Assembly: GCA_001179505.1 (NCBI GenBank) | Contig: CDMY01000474.1 | Location: 1 to 64,000 of the forward strand | Direction: 5' to 3' | Origin: Vitrella brassicaformis | Taxonomy: Eukaryota; Sar; Vitrellaceae | DNA: 64,000 nucleotides | Part shown: piece after piece, positions 23,712 through 34,836 of the stretch | Numbering within the stretch: position 1 is the first letter of the stretch | How the letters are laid out: the number at the start of each line of letters is the position of its first letter | The notes under the pieces: generated by a model | The model's input: only the letters and a program-made list of their open reading frames with translations | What the model was told of the DNA's origin: nothing | Databases searched by the model: none | Position numbers and translations under genes: made by a program

Positions 23712-25822
23712 ATGCTGAGTGCGGCGAACAAGCCACGCGCCATCAACCCTGTGCGCAGCACCGAGGGAGAGAGGAGAGTGCTGAAACGACTTTCATCCGA
23801 GAGCCTCTTCCTTCCGCCCATCTCGCCTTCACAGAAGGAAGCCGCTGAAAACGAACTCTCGGCTGCCCTCGTGGCCGAGCTATCCGGCTCCGACGGGGAT
23901 GACGAGACGGTCCTGTCTCAAGTCGACACGCTGATAGTAAGAGGTGCCGGGATTGCTCGCCTCGATGGACTCCACTCGGTGGATTTCCGCTGGCTGAGGA
24001 GCCTGGAGGTGCTGTCTCTGTCGCACAACGCCCTCACGGACATCTGTCCATTGCAGCACCTCGTCAGGCTGAGGTCGCTGAACCTCAACTTTAATCAGCT
24101 GAGGGATCTGTCGCCAGCCTTCGAGTGCCCCCAGCTGGAGTCGCTGTACGCCTCCCACAACCAAGTGATGTCCATCAAGGGTATCGAGGCTTGTCAGGAG
24201 CTGCAGGCGTTGTGCCTGTTTCGGAACAGCCTTGCCGACCTGGGAAAGGTGATTGAGAGCCTAAGCACCCTTCCATTGTTAGAGCAGCTGGACCTCAACG
24301 GCAACCCCTGTATGGGGACTACTCAGTCATCAGAGGACCACACATCGACACAATCCACCAGCCCATCAACACGACCCTCGGCGGCCGTACCCGGCCGCGT
24401 TACTCCGGCATGTTTCGCCCTGCCGGCTGCTGCCGTGTCTGCTCCCTCGTCCACCTGTCAGTACCGGGTTATCGCGGCCGTGCCCTCGCTGATCAAGTTG
24501 GATGAGATGGAGGTGGATGAGTCCACTCGCAGAGTGGCGGAGCGGTTCGTCCAATGTGGCAAGAAGGAGGCAAAAGACCAGGGGGATGGAGACAATGACT
24601 GCGGCTCTTGGCTTCGTGATCTCCCGCGGCCCTCTACGGCACCGGCCAAGGAGCCGGTCATCACATCAGAAGGGCGACATGTGTCTATCGGCAGTGAGTC
24701 GGCAGAAGAAGACATCCAGGACATGAATGCAGAAGAGAGCGTGGAAACGGGTGGTCTTGAAGCACTGCGGCAGCAGATTCGCGTCCTGGAGGCGAAGGTC
24801 ACCTCTCTGGAGGTTGAGAACCGCAATGTCTACTCACTTATGGGGGAGAACCGGCGTCTCAAACAGCAGATCGACGAGGGGCAGACTGACGAGTGTGATG
24901 ACCTGCCTGCAGCCAGCAGTGAGGATACTGATGATGTGTCGAGTCTGCGGCTGGAGAACAGGATGCTGCGTAAGCGCCTGGGCAGGACGGTCGAGCACGT
25001 TGGGCAGCTCAGAAATGACCTGTATGAGGCGCGGTTGGGCAGGAAGCTTAGACCGGTATGCAAATATCCAAACATGTGGTGGATCCATCCAATCATGTCT
25101 CATCTTTGTGTGCTCGTGTTCAGAGAGCAGACACGGGCGATGAATCGTCCTCGATCCCACGGCCCTTCACTGCCAATGCGGAATCCTCTAATTGCATGGG
25201 TAGCAGGACACAGCCGTCTCTCGACTGCTCTCCAGGTGCCCGGCGAAGTCGGCGTGCCAGCTCTCTGGTCACCATCCAGGAGGACCAGCCCGTGTCGATC
25301 GACGATGCAGCTCCGGCTAGCCCAAATGGCTCTGGCGGAGGGAGCGATGACGACATAGAGGCAATGCTGAAACGAAATGCAGCAAACCTGGAGCTGCTTC
25401 AGCGGTCATTGCACGAGACAGAGGCACTGTTCAGTCGTCCGCAGACGGCGCAGCCGGACGGCCGGATCCAGCCACCGCAAATGCCGATGTTGCCACCAAA
25501 CGCCAACCCCTCGCCGAGGAGACGGCCCTCCTCGCCTCAACATAAGACGCCCACGGCTGCCCCGCCGAGATGTCGCACCGCCCCTGAGAAGGGAAAAAGG
25601 CCGCGGGTCTCGGCACATGACGAAGGGGCATATTGTGGCGTGTCGGCGCTGGAGATGGACGTGCCCGACGTTGAGTTGACGGGCAGCGATGGGGCTGCGT
25701 TGTTTGTGGGTGATACGGGTGAGGTGCTGCAGCTTAATGGAGGGGTTGGCGGGGTGGATGGGGTGGAGGGGATAAGGGCGATGATTGAGGGATACAAAAG
25801 ACTCACTGGGGCACCGATCTAA
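23712..25822 (+). CDS. Leucine-rich repeat and coiled-coil protein
   Basis: Two exons with one intron at about 25057-25124. Residues of roughly 70-200 form SDS22-type leucine-rich repeats (LRSLEVLSLSHNALTDI, LVRLRSLNLNFNQLRDL, LESLYASHNQVMSIKGI, LQALCLFRNSLADL, LEQLDLNGNPC). They are capped by YRVIAAVPSLIKLDEMEVDE, the usual C-cap of this class, interrupted by a Ser/Thr/Pro insert. A coiled coil follows (LRQQIRVLEAKVTSLEVEN ... RRLKQQI), then a low-complexity tail. LRR-cap plus coiled-coil proteins of this layout are often ciliary or phosphatase-binding scaffolds, which would suit the neighbouring kinesin, but the role is inferred. The end at GAPI, TAA, is clear. Confidence 0.85.
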
Positions 25823-26049
25823 TGCATGATTGTTGTTGACTGGTTGTCTGCATACTGCTGGATGTGCGAGACTTGATCCAAAGCATGAAGCATGCTCACA
25901 TTCAGTCCGAATTCGTCATGTCACGTTGGTCAGGTCATGTATGCACACGTATCTGCCATCACCACCGTCCCTCCCAATATATATTGGTCCCTCCCTCTTT
26001 CTCCCTCTCCCCTTATCCCTCCCTCCAGCCATATGCCTCCGTCCATGTC

Positions 26050-27443
26050 TCACAGGCGGAGCAGTGTCTGAGCGTCCTGCTGGCCGAGTGCTTGTCGCAC
26101 CATGGCCACTGTCCATGGGTAGGCTGCTGCCGGGTCGCCCTGGTTCAGGTACACGTTGTAGTTGGCATTGGGCTGGGGGGGCTCGGTGGTGTAGAGGGTG
26201 GCCGTCGAGTAGAGGAGCATCGATGTCAGCTGGATGTAGCAGGGGAAGGGATCTCCGGCCTGAGTGCCCGCCAGAGTGATGGTGCGCCTCGTCACGTCGG
26301 GCGTGTAGCGGGATGATGTCAGCCGCTGCTGACCCCAGAAGGGGGTCGACGGGTCCTGCTTACACGGATCCATAAGACATCTTCATTTGGGGGTTGCTGT
26401 GTTGTGTGTTGTGTGTGATATTCTCTGCATACCTGTACAGCCAGCTCGTCTGTGCGCTCCTCTCCGGCGGCACCGTCGGGGTCGTAGGAGTGGTGGGCCA
26501 CTATCACCACTGGGCGGAACGGACCACGCTGCTGCACACTGCAAACACACACACCCAGACACGCACACACAGAAGGAAATGACAACAAAACGGGGTGATG
26601 CTATTTGGAAAGGCCACCATCGTTTCCCACCCACCGGTCCACGATCGCATCTCGGATCCCCAAGTAGTAATGGACACCCACTGCAGCCAATGATCAAAGA
26701 CACATCAGTTGGATTGGAGCGGGCGAGACGTGAGGATCTTTCTGTGTGCCGCGTACCGCGGACGGGCGGGTTGTTGGCTTGGTAAGGCAGGGCGCCGGTC
26801 GCGATCGGGTGCTCGTCGGGCAAGGGTGACACAATCCCGTCCGGCGGCCCATACACAGTCACAAAGTCGGCACCCAGCTTGTCCTTCTTCACCCCCCGCC
26901 CCTCGGGACCTTCTTGTGGGTCAGCAGCATCTCACTCCTGGGTTTCAGCACATGGCTGAACAGTGAGAGCTGGCGCATGCTCTCGGGGCGACGGTCAAAG
27001 TCGGCCTTATGCACATCCTCCACCTCCTCACCGAGCCGCAGGGGCAGCGCCTCCACCACACCGCACGTCTTGGCGTACACGAACAACTGCACAGAACTCA
27101 GAAAGTCCACAAATACCCGCTGCATCATGGATGCACGTCCATCATGTGCTCTGTTTGCAATGACGTGAATGCATACCTCCCCCCAGCTGACGATGTTACC
27201 GGCGTGCTCCAGCATGTACGCCATCTGCGTCAGTTTCTTGCGGGCTGACCGCAGGCGGGGCTCACGCAGCCCCAGCATGTGGCCGATGTGGTTGGCGGTG
27301 ATGAGCTGCTGGATGCGGTACCTCGCAACGGCCACCGTGATGGTCTGGTGGACGGCCTTGCTGACGCGGGGGACTGCCGCGGCCTCTTCGGGCTCGAGGA
27401 AACTACACAGAGTATTGAACACACCTTCTGGGAGCTTGTTCAT
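26050..27443 (-). CDS. F-box protein, spliced
   Basis: The N-terminus MNKLPEGVFNTLCSFLEPEEAAAVPRVSK matches an F-box (LP..vf..l.SFL....a..v..VSK). The frame continues through about six exons: ARYRIQQLITANHIGHML; LFVYAKTCGVVEALPL and FDRRPESMRQLSLFSHVL; a block with ADFVTVYGPPDGIVSPLPDE; a short exon GVHYYLGIRDAIVDR; GPFRPVVIVAHHSYDPDG; and a last exon ending DAQTLLRL at 26050. It is probably an SCF substrate receptor. The C-terminal half has no domain I recognise. A second F-box-like gene lies at 1149-3258, but the two are not obviously similar beyond the F-box. Confidence 0.7.
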
Positions 27444-28020
27444 CGCGGAGAATTGAGGAACGAGAAACGCGGGTCACCAACCCGAGAAAATGACAGCCCC
27501 AGAGTCTTGAGACGCCCCCAGCCGGATGGCACGTTTTTGTGAAGGCGAGATTTTCTCACCGGGAGACGGCTTTTTGAGACGATGTCCTTTCTGTCATCGA
27601 GGACAAGGTAGAACAGCCTTTTCGTTGAGATTCTACACGTCTGGCACTGTCAGGCCTTCGCCGCCCTCGGCACACTGGCATCTTCACCTGATTATCCCCC
27701 GCGGCGGCTATTGGCGAGGACTTGGACAGTCGCAGACCTGCTGCATCCTTGCATGGGCCCGGGGCGGCGTCGGGGGCGATATCTGCGGGCGACAGTCTGT
27801 CTGTCCACGAACAAGGGCGCGAGATGATGCGGGCTGGTGTTGGCGATGGCGCGTCCAGAGTTCGTGAGCGTGGAGCGCTCCCTAGCCCTCTACGGAAGCT
27901 CTTCACCCGTCAGCATCCTCAGTCGACGCACTTCCTCAGCAATTCCAGGCTTTGCAACAGGATGCACCAGATGGCGTCGAGCGCAGATATCGCAAACCCG
28001 TCCACACCCCACTTCCACCA
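27444..28020. other. Upstream region of F-box gene and copy B, no gene seen
   Basis: 577 bases without a convincing exon. An open frame continues upstream of the copy B ATG at 28021, but it has no ATG of its own in that frame. Confidence 0.45.
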
Positions 28021-29556
28021 ATGCCTGGCTATCCTCTCTTTCTCTACGGCCACGCAGCACCCGCCGTCGCCCCGCTGCGGCCAGCCAATGCCACCCAGAG
28101 GCGGCACCCGTCTGCACCCCTCCAGCAGCCCCCTGGACCGCAGACGCCGGAGGCTTCTGGTGACCAAGGCCAACTGAGCTGCTACGGCAAGTTCATGCGG
28201 TGCATCGGATTCAACGAGTGCTTGTGCTGTCGGAGCTCGAACAAGTCCTCGCAGAAGGCCAATACCGACGACAGCCGCACTCGTCCATCTGCTGCATCCG
28301 CTGCCGAGCAGCCAGTGGCCCGACAAGGGCTGGGAGAGGCGCGTCCGTGGCAACACGGTCAGGACTCGCCACCTGCCACACACACGGAGAACCACTGGCA
28401 GCCACTGCGCCTCAGCCAGCCCCCTACAGCAGCACCAACAGGCCGCCCATTTACTTTGGCTATCGGCCATCACAATCGAGGGCGGGCCTTCAGCAGGAGC
28501 AGCAGCGCGCAGCGCCCACCGCACCACCGACGGCGAATTATCGCCCCAATATTGCGCGACTCCCTAGGGAGGGAATGAGTCGGGCTAGGCCACCTAGTGG
28601 CTTTCAGCGGGGAGTGGGAGGGGTGTCTGTATCGCACGCCCGACGGCCTCAACTGTGGCGACCGCCCCGGCAGCAGCAGCGCGCCCTGGGCCCTATGTTT
28701 GGCGGACGCCAGCCGCCCAGACCAGGCGCGCTTTCCAACCTGGCAGCGAGACCCCCCGCTGCCCATGGTCGACACACTCACGTGCAAGGCAAGCACATCA
28801 GAATGAATGGCTATGTGGCGGGTTCTTTGTTGTGTGCAAGTGGGTGGTCTTGTGTGTGTGTCGATTCGATGAACGAATTCCCTCAGGGCCTGACGATGGC
28901 CGAGGAGTTGCTCCGCCGGCCTCACGTCAACAAGGCGCTTTGCTTGGGCGATTCGCCGTACGACCACGGCGCAATGGACCTCGCCCTGCAACACCCGTAA
29001 GTGAATCGATCACATGTCTCGCTTGTCCGTTCCCAATGTGTGCGTCATGCCTCCCTGTGTTGGGTGTGCAGTGGTCTCGCGACACGAGGCCTCGACGTGA
29101 CGAAAATCAAGATGATCTACAACGCGTCCCACTTTAAACTCATCGCAGAGGTATGTGGGGGAAAGAGCTGAGACGCACGCACGCAGACACACATGCAGTG
29201 GACGCGCGCATCGATGTGTCTGGTGTTGTGTCGTCTGTTGCTGTCATGCAGCAACTGAGTGTGGTCAGGGAGGAGTTGCACGAATGGCTGAAAAGCTCTG
29301 ATATGCACTCCACCAACTTCGAGCTGAAGCAGGTACGTGCTCTCTTCAACTTCCTTCACACATCCTCCTCTTTGTCCTTATCTGCTGATGCTTCATTCAG
29401 CACATCTGGGGTGGTTTTGTTTACGGCCACCGGTTGGCCGGAGGCCCTCTGCCAGATTGGCGAGACGGGTGGCAGCCAAAGGGACTGCAGATGGACATCC
29501 GCATCCGGGCTTTAATCAAGGAGACAGTGTTTACCGCTGGAAGACGGAAGTGGTGT
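28021..29556 (+). pseudogene. Copy B of the dispersed TYRPNIARL family, frameshifted
   Basis: ATG at 28021 (MPGYPLFLYGHAAPAVAPLRPA) opens a frame collinear with copy A. A small Cys-containing block is GKFMRCIGFNECLCC. Near 28386 copy B lacks one base relative to copy A, so the second half (QPAPYSSTNRPPIYFGYRPS to ANYRPNIARLPREGMSRA) is read in another frame. That second frame continues ARRPQLWRPPRQQ and joins in phase to later exons with normal splice sites: GLTMAEELLRRPHVNKALCLG (from about 28888), GLATRGLDVTKIKMIYNASH, QLSVVREELHEWLKSSDMHS and HIWGGFVYGHRLAGGPLPDW. The frame stops at about 29556. I recognise no family. Either the gene is broken or the copy A comparison misplaces the start. 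Confidence 0.5.
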
Positions 29557-29667
29557 TGAGGCATCTTGTCGCGCCGATCCCGCCGCACCAGCATCGTGAC
29601 GGTACGTGCAACTTTTCTTGTAAAGGGAAGCCTAAACGAATGCTGTGTCTCTGTGTCAGACTTCAGA

Positions 29668-29688
29668 ATCGTTGCCTGCATTTTATAT
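29668..29688 (+). repeat. Dispersed 3'-flank motif, copy 1
   Basis: ATCGTTGCCTGCATTTTATA here recurs almost exactly at 52488, 28 bases after the stop of the kinase-like copy C, and at 31096 with two changes. Here it sits about 40 bases before a kinase-like C-terminal fragment rather than after one. Confidence 0.7.
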
Positions 29689-29728
29689 CTGTCGGCCTAT
29701 TTTCCCCGTGTCTCCGCATTCACGACCA

Positions 29729-30096
29729 GGGCCATCATCAGCCATCGCACCACCCGCAGGACGGCCAGCCCATCGCCCGCCCTCTACAGCCCCTTCAGCG
29801 CGGCCGCAGACGCATATGCCGTCTGCTCGCTGGGGGCGGCGGTGTTGATGGGGCCTCACATGGACCACCCCTCAGGCAGCGGCAGCAACGGCGACATCTG
29901 CGGCGAGGAGCGGGCGTTCTTCGCCGAGAGCAACGACACCACGCCCCTCTACGACAGCCACTTTGTCATCAAGGTCCAAAGGGAGACGGAGGCCATGAGT
30001 GGAGCCGCGGCGCTGCAGGCGATCTCGCCAGATGGGCCGGCTGAGCGCCACGAGTGGCTGCCGGAGATCATCGCACTGTTGTCGACTTCATCCTGA
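29729..30096 (+). pseudogene. C-terminal fragment of the atypical kinase-like protein
   Basis: The frame TTRRTASPSPALYSPFSAAADAYAV, then CSLGAAVLMGPHMDHPSGSGSNG, EERAFFAESNDTTPLY and DGPAERHEWL, matches the last 110 or so residues of the kinase-like copy C (52085-52440) nearly residue for residue. The ATP-binding and catalytic parts are absent. Upstream sequence is unrelated apart from the 3'-flank motif. This looks like a truncated or rearranged copy. It could be expressed as a C-terminal exon of copy B, but no in-phase junction was found. Confidence 0.65.
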
Positions 30097-31210
30097 CTAG
30101 GGCGGCGTCTGACGGGGAGGGAAGGGTGCGTGCTTACGTAATCTGCTGCCAGCTGGCCCGCCGTCAACCTGACGACGGTTTTGGGACGCGGACAGCGAAT
30201 CTTCTTCTGTTCTGCTTGTCTTTCTAACCGATCGAGTGGACGTCCATGCCGTCAGCACTGCCTTCGTGCCGCATCCACCATCCCCCCACACACAACTGGC
30301 TGCCCACCGCCCCGCCCCATAGCGACGTACGTGAGCATTGACTTTCGCTCAGCCGTGGCTGTCTGCCTGTCTGTCCATCGCATACATGGGGGGCCGCCTT
30401 TCGTCTCTCTCTCTCGCTCTCTCTCTCTCTCCTGGCTGTCTGGCTGGTGGAGTGGCGGTTGATTGCCGTGAGTGTGTTGCCTTGTGCACCTTTGGTGGCC
30501 AATTTCTCCGACTCATTCTTTTTTCGTCCATCCATCCATCCATCCATCTGTGGCGCGTCGGTCATCTTGGCTGGCTGGCTCTCGGACTTAGCTTAGGAGT
30601 GGTGGGGTGTGGGTATCTGTGTCAATCCGGCCGCCACAGGCAATGATGGATGTAGACGAGGGTAAGCTTGGTGTGGGTGTGGGTGTGGATGAGAGGGATG
30701 AATGGGTGGATATGGCTGGGTGGGCGGGACGGGTGGGATGGATTGGGTGGGATTGGATTGGTGGTTGGGGTGGCTGGGCTGGTCGCTCGGGTCTGCTGAT
30801 TCTGCTAGGTGAGGTGCCAGATGGTAGGCTGCTACTGCTGCTCAGCAGTGTGTTGCATGATGATCTATCTGCCTGGCTGAATTTGATATGGATGTGTGAC
30901 GATTGCTGTGATGTGTACCACTTTGCTGACTGTTTTATTGTCTGTCTGTGACGACGCGACGGATGGCTAGATGCTTCATGGGGCCGGTTTGTCTCTGCGA
31001 GGAGGGCGTGACGCGTGAAGGGCTTATGGTCTGGAAGAGTTCACGCCCGGCCCGCAGTGGTCGTGGTGAGAGATGGGGAGCAAGATGCCCCCCGAATCGT
31101 TGCCTACGTTTTATATTCGTGTGTTCGTGGATCGAGACACATTGTGTTCGACCTGGCCCGACCATATGACTATTGACTATGCATGTCTCTCATCAACTGG
31201 TCCATCAATG
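30097..31210. other. Intergenic, microsatellites and 3'-flank motif
   Basis: Contains (CT)n at about 30396-30432, (CCAT)n at about 30527-30549, GGGTGGGAT-like minisatellite sequence near 30700-30780, and the third copy of the 3'-flank motif at 31096. No gene is supported. Confidence 0.6.
31096..31118 (+). repeat. Dispersed 3'-flank motif, copy 2
   Basis: ATCGTTGCCTACGTTTTATA, preceded by GATGGGGAGCAAGATGCCCC, resembles the sequence between the stop of copy C and its motif (52457-52510). It probably marks the end of a lost or moved copy of the kinase-like gene. Confidence 0.55.
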
Positions 31211-31753
31211 TCACTTGTCGTTGCTCCCCCCCAAGTTGAAAAGACCCTGTAAGGGCCCGAGGCCCTTCGGTGATGCTTGCTGTGATTCCGCTTTGCTCGA
31301 CTTGGTCTCTGCCTGCGCCGCCTGCGGCAGCGAGAGACACATGCAGCGAATGAATGCAGCTCTCCCTTAGCCTCTCACAAGGTAGTGAGTGCTGTGTGTT
31401 ACATACCTTCATCCTTTCTCTGATGACCCAGCCCTCTCGGTCATTCAGGTACTCGTCAACCTGACACATCCAGAGACATCGACGGATCGATGTGCCGTTT
31501 TAATACCTTTTTATCTTCCAATGCACCCCACCTCACCTCCTTTTCAGCCTCTTCCCTCGACTTGCCGCTCCTCCTCATGTAGGCCTCGATCATGTTCTCA
31601 CGCTTGTTCTGAACGTCCGACACCTGCAGGCAGGCAGGCACGCACGCACATGTCCACACACACACACGAGAATCCATCTTCGATATGTGTCCGTATTTGA
31701 ATACGTACTGTCTTTTGGAAGCCGTCGACGAGCTTGTTGAGGCCGTCGAACAT
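31211..31753 (-). CDS. Small hypothetical protein, four exons
   Basis: Exons join in phase to give a protein of about 98 residues: MFDGLNKLVDGFQKT, VSDVQNKRENMIEAYMRRSG, KSREEAEKE, VDEYLNDREGWVIRERMK, and AAQAETKSSKAESQ ending LFNLGGSNDK. It is highly charged and mostly helical, with no signal peptide or membrane segment. I recognise no family. Each junction has GT...AG ends and preserves frame, which supports a real gene. It is convergent or co-oriented with neighbours without overlap. Confidence 0.6.
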
Positions 31754-32015
31754 GTGCAGTTGGGACGTTGGAGATCGTTGCGCTGCCGACTGATGGTGGA
31801 TGGGCGATCTGACCGAGCAACACAAAACGACAGGCGAAAGGGCGCATGTTCGTGTGTGTGCACACACCGCAACCTTCACAGTTATACACACATCACATCA
31901 AAAGGTCAGAATCTGCACGCATCCACGCATACAGCGCATGCGTCCTCACGGCATACATGAGAGAGAAATCGACATAAGACACATCACGCTGACCACAGGT
32001 ATCACCCTTGTCTCA

Positions 32016-33564
32016 CTACACAGTCACAGTGGCCGCTTCGCTCGCCACAGCTGCTCTCTCTTGACTCTTGCCCTCCCCGTGCCCGCCTATGAGGTCAGCC
32101 AGCACCCGCCCCACGCCCCTCACAGCCGCATCCATGATGCGCACCCCGTCCTCCGGACAGCACAGCTGCGGATGGCTGAACATCCTGCCGTCAGGAAATC
32201 GCGCGCGGAAGTCCACAGGGTCCATGACAGACAGCGACGACTGGGCGTCGACTTTCCTCTTGGTCCAGCCACCCATCTTCCTCGCCTTGGCAATGGCCTC
32301 GTCGCTGAGCGTCCTGTTCCGCTTGATGGACTGGGGGTACAGATGCTGGGTGAGGGAGATCTCGTCACATGTGGCGTGCTGCCCATTCTTGTTGCCATAG
32401 AGCGCCCCAGCCTCTTGCTGCGCCTCGCTGGTGGCGAACCAGTTGGTCAGCTTGACGCGGAAGGGCGTGTCGGGATCTCGTGGGACTAGGGGGGTCAGCA
32501 GGGGGTGGTCGTCGATGGCGTGAGAACTGTTGGGCAGCATCTTCATGTGCAAGGGCGAGCACAGCCAGTGGGGGGCGCTGTGGTTGTCGTTGCTGGGGAT
32601 GATGGTGGCCACATCCGCCTCGTGGAGCGTCTTCATGGCGAGTGAAATCGGAACAATGTTACCTCCATGGCCTGCAGCAATGCATAGATGGAAGACACAG
32701 TGCAAGACCACGCGCGTGTGCGTGCGCATAGCTCACCGTTGACGATGAGGACGTTGCGGACACCAGCATTCCTCAGTGAGAGGAGGACGTCTTGCAGCAC
32801 ATAGATCAAGACTGACGGCCGCAGAGTGATGGTGCCGGGGAAGCCACTGTGATGGATGGCGTTGCCATAAGAGACAGTCGGAGCAACAAGTGCACCCATC
32901 TCACGAGCCGCTGCGCGGCCAACTGCCTGTAGGTATTCACACAGACACACAGAAGCAAAATTTGTCTGCCTTGTGTAGCGGTCACACAGACACACCTCGC
33001 TGACCTCAGCAGTGATGGCATCAGTGCCGATCAGCCCAGAGGGCCCGTGCTGCTCCGTAGACCCCACAGGCAGCACGACAGTCATGCCCTCTTGGTCTCG
33101 TATCTCTTCCCACGTCCTATGTGACCACTCGTGGTCCAGATAAGAGTCGTCACGCGGTGGATGGGGGGCTCTTCTCGGCGGCTGCTTGGCAGGGGCGGAA
33201 GTGGCGGCTGCATTACTCTGGGCGAAGGCGGGCTGGCGTGGCGGGCGACCCATTCTATGCAGCCAGGCACGGTGGCCATGTTAGTACGGTACCAACGAAG
33301 GAAGAGTGCAGCAGTCCAGCAAGTCCACACACACGCCCAGCACACACAGCCATGCAAATGTGTCGTGTTGTGCATACATACCTGTAAGGGGCGTTGATGA
33401 ATGACAGCGCTGCATCTGATGTCCTCGGCAGCGGGATGCCCTGGAATCACGCACAGCAGACAGACATCGCCAGATCTGCGGTGTCAATGCGCTGATCTTA
33501 CTGATGCGACAACGATGGTGAAGCTGACACAGGCCAGCAGCGCATTGAGAGCTCGGCGCTTCAT
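32016..33564 (-). CDS. Creatininase-family hydrolase with plastid-type leader
   Basis: The first exons give a signal peptide (MKRRALNALLACVSFTIVVAS), then GIPLPRTSDAALSFINAPYR, in which Phe near the predicted cleavage point resembles the red-plastid transit motif. The enzyme part has the family's metal-site motifs: LPVGSTEQHGPSGLIGTDA, YGNAIHHSGFPGTITLRP, VLIVNG|GHGGN and QHATCDEISL. Creatininase-family enzymes (creatinine amidohydrolase, MftE, ArfB-type formamide hydrolases) open C-N bonds with two metals. ArfB acts in deazaflavin/riboflavin-type pathways. The exact substrate is unknown. Length is about 330 residues with the leader. AGCTCGCA lies 28 bases upstream of the start. Confidence 0.82.
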
Positions 33565-34836
33565 TCCAGAGGATTTCCCTCCTGAAAGCTAAGCTCGCAG
33601 ACGGATCGGCGGAAAGAGCAACGCGTATTTTTCTAGTGTTCACGGCGTTTCTGGGCCGTACCTGCTGCCCACTGACGAGATCTCCCAAGATGACGGCGAT
33701 TGACGTCACATTGACCGTCCCCCACGACGTCCCCCACGAGACCAGCACGTAAGCGAAAGGTCAGCTAGCGGAGGGCCACAAGGCAGCCGAGACAGGGGAA
33801 GAGGTCGATTAATGACAGGAAAACAACGTCCCATGCTGCCCTCCCAAAAAACACATGCGTGTCTGTCTGTCTGTCTGTCTTGTCGTTGGTGGTAGGGAGA
33901 GGATGACACAGATAAACAACAACACAAATCCTCGGCTGTAAGAGACAAAAGAGACAGAATGAATCCGTGGCACATGCATCATATGGATCTCCTCTCCTGT
34001 CGGCAGCATTGAGGTGATCTGCAAGCCTCCCATCAGATGGACTGGAGGAGGTTATGACCAGCGTCTGCTCGAGTTTGAAGAAAGACGGCGACGTCAAGAC
34101 TCGCCTGTGTGTGTCGCTGCCAGCTGTGGACGAGACCCGCCCCGTCCTCCCCCTAAGGGCCCTTCGTGTGGCGGCCCACCTACACTACACAACGCCACCC
34201 TGCCTTTCTGCTTGGTCACGTATGGAGCTTCGCTGGGTCATTTTTCGAGTGTCCCTCATGCTGCTGCATCAGGCACAGGCGACGACGGATGCATTACGAT
34301 GGATCAAGTGGCACGGATATGTAAAAAGAGGAGAGCATGTTCTGACGAACAGAACGCAATATCCGTTCGTGTTGGTTAATGGGCACATTGTCAAGCACAG
34401 GGCAGTGGGAGCGATACCACACTCTGCACCGCTCTGACCTCTCGTGGCATTTAGACGATGAAGATGGCGCAAACAGAATTGTACAATCGACCAGTGAACG
34501 GATTGTGCCATCTCTGCCACGGCCATCATCATCGAGGAAATCCCACAAGGCGGGCAAGCGGCGCACAAGAGACCGCAACGCCCGAAAAATGCCTCAGACA
34601 CACACAGCGCAGTCCGAGCAGTCGAAAACCTCGGCTGCTTACTCCGCTCCCGCCATCCCGATCATTGTCCCCACTTCCCTTTCCCGAGCCGTGTCCCCTT
34701 GTGCAATCGCATCCAGGGCTCGGCCGCCGAAGAAAAAGACACTAGACACGTGTGTGTATGAAAATCGAGAAATAGAGTAAGTGTCCCGCACAGCTTGCCT
34801 GCTCTGTCCGGCCTTGGGTGTGGGTTGCATTGCTTG
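33565..34836. other. Intergenic, no confident gene
   Basis: Holds a (GTCT)n run at 33859-33880 and two open plus-strand frames at 34014-34437 with no motif, ATG context or splice pattern I can support. AGCTCGCA at 33592-33599 belongs to the creatininase promoter. Confidence 0.5.

Noticed and set aside
30300-30960. Small proteins encoded in repeat-rich frames
   Set aside because: Frames consist of (CT)n, (CCAT)n and GGGTGGG repeats; no conserved start or splice signals.
34014-34437. Two overlapping plus-strand frames as a gene
   Set aside because: No recognisable motif, no splice-consistent partner exons, and composition like intergenic DNA.
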